From JBDSLU01 sp039916225 (GTDB taxonomy: Bacteria > Acidobacteriota > Vicinamibacteria > Vicinamibacterales > Vicinamibacteraceae), in contig JBDSLU010000108.1 of NCBI GenBank assembly GCA_039916225.1, forward strand, positions 1-10,224: a stretch of 10,224 nucleotides of DNA, in the 5' to 3' direction. The position numbers and the translations under genes were made by a program. Each line of letters opens with the position of its first letter. Position 1 is the stretch's first letter. The notes below the pieces were generated by a model that made no database searches, was not told the DNA's origin, and saw only the letters and a list, made by a program, of their open reading frames with translations. Below, in pieces: positions 6,651 to 10,224 of the stretch.

Positions 6651-6705
6651 TCAGAAGCGCCCGCCGTCGACCAGGAAGCTCTGCGCCGTGCACGCGCCGC
6701 CGTCG
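6651..6705 (-). repeat. 55-bp direct repeat, copy B (inside the SDR gene 3' end)
   Basis: This in-gene copy encodes the C-terminal DGGACTAQSFLVDGGRF and stop, and is identical to 5533-5587. Because it keeps the SDR frame intact and joins continuously with the rest of the gene, this is the parental or regenerated copy. Confidence 0.97.
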
Positions 6706-7427
6706 TCGGCGGCGAGGAACAGCACCATCTGCGCGAACTCGTCGGCGTAGATCCGCCGCTTCAGGGCCTGGTCGTTCAACGTGCCCGCTTCGCCTTCCGG
6801 CGTCCACCACTTCGCCAGCTGCCGCTCGGTCGCCACCCAGCCAGGCAGCACGCAGTTCATGCGGACGTTGTGCGGCCCGAACGTCCGCGCCATCGTCCGC
6901 GTCAGCCCTTCGACCGCCGACTTGGCGATCGCGTAGCCGGGGAAGAAATCTTCCTGCATGTGATAGCAGGTGCTGCCGATGTTGACGATCGACCCGGCGC
7001 CGCGCGCGATCATCCCCGGCGCGAACGCCTGGATGGCAAAGAAGTAGTGGCGCAGGTTGGTATTGAAGCGATCGTCCCAGTAGGCCGGCGTCATCGACTC
7101 CCAGGTGTGCCGATCGTCGCTGGCGGCGTTGTTGACCAGCACGCCGATGCCGTCGAGATCGGCGATCGCCGACGCGCAGACCCGCTGCAGCGCGGCGATG
7201 TCGACCAGGTCGACGTCGTAGAAGCGTGGTGCGTGCCGCGCCCCCGACGCCATGCAAGCCTCCACGACGGCGCGGCCTTTGGCGGCCTGGATGTCGGCGA
7301 ACCCGACGCGGCTGCCTTGGCGGGCGAACTGCTCGACCAGGGCGCGGCCGATGCCATCGGCGCCGCCGGTGACGAACACGCTGCGATCGACGAGTGAGGG
7401 ATAGGTCGCGTAATGCGGTGAAGGCAT
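6651..7427 (-). CDS. NAD-dependent SDR sugar dehydrogenase, XylB-like
   Basis: A 258-residue classical short-chain dehydrogenase. Residues 20-27 are the cofactor motif TGGADGIG, and Asp45 after the second strand (VGFADI) points to NAD rather than NADP. NNAA (99-102) stabilises the core. The catalytic set is Asn124, Ser152, Tyr165 and Lys169 (GSTCYH..., then YAIAK). From memory it resembles Caulobacter D-xylose 1-dehydrogenase XylB closely: YPSL near the start, DDRH after NNA, AYWDDRFNTNLRH, KW.TPEGEA, QALKRRI, VLFLAADD and CTAQ. Oxidation of an aldose such as xylose, arabinose or galactose to its lactone in the cytoplasm is therefore likely. The exact sugar is not shown, so no gene name is given. 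It follows the pseudoprotease gene by 11 bp with no strong ribosome site, suggesting coupling. Its last 55 bp are duplicated at 5533-5587. Confidence 0.9.
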   Translation of the reverse strand: MPSPHYATYPSLVDRSVFVTGGADGIGRALVEQFARQGSRVGFADIQAAKGRAVVEACMASGARHAPRFYDVDLVDIAALQRVCASAIADLDGIGVLVNNAASDDRHTWESMTPAYWDDRFNTNLRHYFFAIQAFAPGMIARGAGSIVNIGSTCYHMQEDFFPGYAIAKSAVEGLTRTMARTFGPHNVRMNCVLPGWVATERQLAKWWTPEGEAGTLNDQALKRRIYADEFAQMVLFLAADDGGACTAQSFLVDGGRF

Positions 7428-7438
7428 CGACAGGATAC

Positions 7439-8998
7439 TTACGGGGTGATCGTGATGAAGGTACGCCACATCACGTCCCCCACCGCGCCGACATCGAGGC
7501 GGTAGAGGCCGGGCTGCAGTGCGTTGGCGTCGAGGGTCCAGCCGACGCCAAGGGGACGGTTGGGGTCTCCCTTGAGCGCCAGCGGCTTGGTGGTGGCGAT
7601 GGCGCGGCCGGCCGCGTTGAAGACGGTGACCGTGACCGGCAGGCTGGCCAGCTTGTCGCGCGGCATCAGGTCGAGCACGACGGCGAAGGCGCCGCGCGCC
7701 TTCGAGAAGGACGTGCGAGCGTCGACGGTCTCGAAGAAGCCGACGTTCTTCTGCATCGACTGCGCCGTGGCCCCGCGCATCACGTGGACGCGGGACGGGC
7801 CGAACATCGGCGTGAACGGCAGTTCCGCCGCCAGTGCAGCCAGGTCCCGCGGCGCCTTGCCGTCGTCGACGATCCGCTCGATCGGCACGGCGAGCGCGGT
7901 TCCGCCGACTTGCATCGGCAGAGCCGAGGACGGCGCCATCGATCGCTCGCCCTCGCTGTCGTGAAAGGCGGTGCCCGGCTCCCACACCGCGCCGGTCATG
8001 GCCACGGCGTCGCCATACGCGTCGATCACGGGGGTGCCGGCGGACGGCCACCCGATCGGCCCGGCGAGGAGCAGGCGCTCGCCCAACTCGGGCCGGTTGC
8101 TGCTGCCGCCGATGCTCACGTCGTAGATGGTCCGCTCGCCTGTGCTGGTGACGGCGAGCCCGTAGAGGAACGTCCCGACACCGGCTTCGCGCGCCGCCGG
8201 CCGGCCGAGCGGCTCGACCGGCAGCGCCGTGATCGGCAGGATGGCCCAATCGGCCGCACGGTCGAGCGCCACCACGCGGGTGACGTCCTCCGTCTGTCCC
8301 GACATGGTCGTCAGGCGGAGAACTGCAGCGCCGTCGACGATGTTGAACGGCACGACGACGCGATCCTTGGCGATGGCGAACGCCGACGCCTTGAGGCCGA
8401 CGCGTCCAGCCGCATCGAGCTTCTGCACGGTGACCGTCGCCGCCTGGATCCGGCGGTAGAGCTCCTGTCCCGACAGCGGCGCGCGCGTCGGCGTGGCCGC
8501 GACCGGGGCAGTCGACCCCGCCCCGGCGACGATCTCGAACCGGTGCGAGCCTGCCGGCTGCCCGTCGATGCGCGCCTCGAGCGTCCACGTGCCCGTCGCG
8601 GCACCAGTGGGCAGCGCCAGCTCCCAGTAGGCGCCGAAGCGGCCGCCACGCGAGGTGTGCTCGAAATCGGAGATGGTCGAGACGCGCCCGTCCGGATTGC
8701 GCCACAAGCCTTCCAGCCGATGCGCGCCGGCCGGGCCGTCCCACTCGAAATGGACGATCACCTGGCGATCGTCGGGGACGCGGAACACCGTGCGCGGATC
8801 CTCGATGACGAACGTCTGCCCGGCGACGCGGCCTTTCGAGCCCGACGTCGATCGGATGACGCGATACATCGCGGCCTGACCAGTCGCCGGCGCCACCGAC
8901 ACGCCTTGCGTCCCGCCAGCGGCGGCGTCAGGCCCGATGGTCGCGGCGAACGCGACGCCGACGAGGACGCAGACACGACGGATCGACAGGCGGCGCAT
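7439..8998 (-). CDS. Secreted protein with inactive trypsin/HtrA-like domain
   Basis: A 519-residue protein with a signal peptide (MRRLSIRRVCVLVGVAFAAT..., cleavage near residue 27). Residues about 62-157 are a beta-rich domain (HFEWDGPAGAHRLEGLWRNP...). Residues about 177-380 read like an HtrA/trypsin-fold domain: TVTVQKLDAAGRVGLKASAFAI, VVVPFNIVDGA, DRAADWAILPI, and later PSAGTPVIDAYGDAVAMTG. Compared with active HtrA-type enzymes, the His of the TNxHVVxGA region is Asn219. The Asp is kept (Asp250). The Ser of GNSGGPV aligns with Ala320. It therefore appears to be a pseudoprotease. Residues 415-519 form a C-terminal beta domain ending GLYRLDVGAVGDVMWRTFITITP. ATG at 8998 was chosen. A TTG at 9004 has better spacing to AAAGGG and would add two residues. 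It is likely co-transcribed with the SDR gene. Confidence 0.8.
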   Translation of the reverse strand: MRRLSIRRVCVLVGVAFAATIGPDAAAGGTQGVSVAPATGQAAMYRVIRSTSGSKGRVAGQTFVIEDPRTVFRVPDDRQVIVHFEWDGPAGAHRLEGLWRNPDGRVSTISDFEHTSRGGRFGAYWELALPTGAATGTWTLEARIDGQPAGSHRFEIVAGAGSTAPVAATPTRAPLSGQELYRRIQAATVTVQKLDAAGRVGLKASAFAIAKDRVVVPFNIVDGAAVLRLTTMSGQTEDVTRVVALDRAADWAILPITALPVEPLGRPAAREAGVGTFLYGLAVTSTGERTIYDVSIGGSSNRPELGERLLLAGPIGWPSAGTPVIDAYGDAVAMTGAVWEPGTAFHDSEGERSMAPSSALPMQVGGTALAVPIERIVDDGKAPRDLAALAAELPFTPMFGPSRVHVMRGATAQSMQKNVGFFETVDARTSFSKARGAFAVVLDLMPRDKLASLPVTVTVFNAAGRAIATTKPLALKGDPNRPLGVGWTLDANALQPGLYRLDVGAVGDVMWRTFITITP

Positions 8999-9065
8999 AG
9001 GCAAACGAAGCCCTTTCTCGAGTGGGGGGCCTCCATTGTAGAGCCAGTGCCTGCCTGGCGCGGTG

Positions 9066-10224
9066 CTACTCGGTGCGCAGCGCGACCAGCGGGCCGACGC
9101 CGATGGCGCGCCGGACCGGCGGGATGGCGGCGATGGCGCTGACCGCGGCGAACAGCAGCGCGGTGCCGGCGAAGGCCACCGGATCGTGCGGGCTGAGCCC
9201 CTCGACCAGGAACATCGCCAGCGGCTTCGTCACCAGGGCCGCCAGCGCCAGGCCGATGACCAGGCCGATGGCGACCAGGACGGCCGCGTCGGCAACGACC
9301 AGGCGCACGACGGACCCGGCCGGCGCGCCGAGGGCCATCCGCACGCCGATCTCCTTCGTCCGGCGCGTCACCGAGTAGGAGACCATCGCGAAGAGGCCGG
9401 CCATCGCCAGCGTCAGGCCGATCGTCCCGAGCCCGCCGAGCAGCGCCGCCCCGACCCGGCTGGGCAGGAACGCAAACGCCAGCGACTGCGACACCGTCTG
9501 CACGTCCACGGCGGCGGTCGGATCGAGTGACCCGAGCGTCCCGGCCATCGGCCGCGCCGCGGCGGACGGATCGCCGGCCACGCGCGCCATGACGTGCAGC
9601 ACCCTGCCGTCCATCGATCGCTGCCGGTAGGCGTAGTAGATCGCCGCCATCTGCGTTTCACCGAGGGTGCGGTGCCGGCTATTGCCGACGACGCCGACGA
9701 TCTCGTAGGCGTCGTCGTGGCCGGGCCCGGGCAGCATCACGCGCAGGCCGACCGGTGCCCGACCGGCGAGATAGCGCTCGACGAAGGCGTCGTTGACGAT
9801 GGCGACGAGCGGCGTCCCCGCGGCGTCCGCCGCGGTGAAATCGCGCCCCTGCCGGCGCGGGATGCCGAGCGTGTCGAAGTAGCCCTCGCTGACGATGTTC
9901 TCGGCCCAGTGCGCCATGAATCCGGCCGACGCCGGCTGGCCGGCGATGCCAATCTTCGCGCTGGAGGACCGGCCGTTGCGCACGGTGAGCGGCATGCCGA
10001 ACGCGAACGCGGCGCGCTCGACGCCGGGCAGCGCCTCGACGCGATCGACGGCGTCCTGCAGGTAGGCGATGCGGCGCTCCGGCGTGTAGCGGCTCTCGAC
10101 GAGGCCGATCTGCGCGACCAGCGTCCGCGTCGTGTCGAAGCCGGGGCTGGACGCGTGCGCCAGCGACAGGTTGCGGACGAAGAGCAGCGCCGTCACCATC
10201 AGGCCGACCGAGATCGTCACCTGC
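9066..10224 (-). CDS. MacB/FtsX-like ABC transporter permease (ADOP type), C-terminal half
   Basis: The visible 386 codons are the C-terminal part; the start lies beyond the right edge. They begin with a membrane span (QVTISVGLMVTALLFVRNL). A large extracytoplasmic MacB-periplasmic-core domain follows, containing SPGFDTTRTL, EALPGVERAAF, GYFDTLGIPRRQGRDFT, VNDAFVERYLAG and EIVGVVGNSRH. The end has three FtsX spans with YSVTRRTKEIGVRMALGA between the first two. The C-terminus, PPVRRAIGVGPLVALRTE, is the standard ending of this family. Proteins of this duplicated-permease type (about 800 residues) are abundant in Acidobacteriota and usually lack an adjacent ATPase gene, as seems true here on the visible side. 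Likely roles are efflux or mechanotransmission across the envelope; the substrate is unknown. Sixty-seven bases separate it from the pseudoprotease start. Confidence 0.92.
   Translation of the reverse strand, partial: QVTISVGLMVTALLFVRNLSLAHASSPGFDTTRTLVAQIGLVESRYTPERRIAYLQDAVDRVEALPGVERAAFAFGMPLTVRNGRSSSAKIGIAGQPASAGFMAHWAENIVSEGYFDTLGIPRRQGRDFTAADAAGTPLVAIVNDAFVERYLAGRAPVGLRVMLPGPGHDDAYEIVGVVGNSRHRTLGETQMAAIYYAYRQRSMDGRVLHVMARVAGDPSAAARPMAGTLGSLDPTAAVDVQTVSQSLAFAFLPSRVGAALLGGLGTIGLTLAMAGLFAMVSYSVTRRTKEIGVRMALGAPAGSVVRLVVADAAVLVAIGLVIGLALAALVTKPLAMFLVEGLSPHDPVAFAGTALLFAAVSAIAAIPPVRRAIGVGPLVALRTE

Noticed and set aside
7428..8744. Long in-frame upstream extension of the SDR gene, which would give a 697-residue fusion
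   Set aside because: The extension is low-complexity out-of-frame reading of the pseudoprotease gene. The SDR motifs start just after the ATG at 7427, the normal length for the family.
9035..9040. TACAAT on the minus strand ahead of the pseudoprotease gene as a -10 promoter element
   Set aside because: No acceptable -35 lies 16-18 bases upstream (the sequence there is CCGCGC), and one 6-mer is weak evidence.
7394..9142. Plus-strand open frame of about 580 codons opposite the pseudoprotease
   Set aside because: The composition is Arg/Asp/Gly-dominated with no recognisable domain. The opposite strand encodes a signal peptide and an ordered fold.

Overview
The window looks like chromosomal DNA from a GC-rich, Gram-negative-type bacterium, most plausibly an acidobacterium of the Vicinamibacteria type. 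This is inferred from the strongly GC-ending codon use, a MacB/FtsX-like permease of the kind expanded in Acidobacteriota, a secreted HExxH peptidase fused to TPRs, and a lipoprotein combining Ig-like and carboxypeptidase-regulatory-like domains. I saw no rRNA, tRNA, CRISPR array, transposase or integrase. The long open frames antisense to real genes are by-products of the high GC content.

Layout. On the minus strand, 1-1206 holds a two-gene unit: a secreted bicupin protein followed by a Tat-like exported alpha/beta-barrel (ABM-type) protein cut by the window edge. A 128-bp divergent promoter region separates this unit from a plus-strand secreted metallopeptidase-TPR protein (1335-3245). The 3246-3605 stretch contains only a 5'-truncated minus-strand copy of a C-terminal domain whose intact relative lies at 5589-6521. 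Next comes a plus-strand polytopic, histidine-rich membrane protein with a TPR tail (3606-5489). From 5490 to the right edge everything real is on the minus strand: a lipoprotein (5589-6521), an SDR sugar dehydrogenase resembling Caulobacter XylB (6651-7427), a secreted protein with a trypsin-like domain that appears to have lost its catalytic residues (7439-8998), and the C-terminal half of an ABC-type permease (9066 to the edge).

The most striking structural feature is an exact 55-bp direct repeat. The last 17 codons and stop of the SDR gene (6651-6705) recur at 5533-5587, immediately beyond the lipoprotein stop codon. The lipoprotein gene is therefore bracketed by two copies of the SDR 3' end, as expected if a roughly 1.1-kb passenger segment entered the SDR 3' end while restoring it. 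The truncated relative of the same lipoprotein sits about 2.3 kb away and shares a 17-bp identical boundary at its stop codon. An assembly artefact is a real alternative and must be excluded.

Functionally the genes are mostly envelope or secreted proteins with no single obvious pathway. The SDR and pseudoprotease genes are close enough (11 bp) to be co-transcribed, and the permease lies 67 bp upstream. The best candidates for undescribed biology are the His-rich membrane-TPR protein, the inactive-looking protease and the duplicated lipoprotein C-terminal domain.
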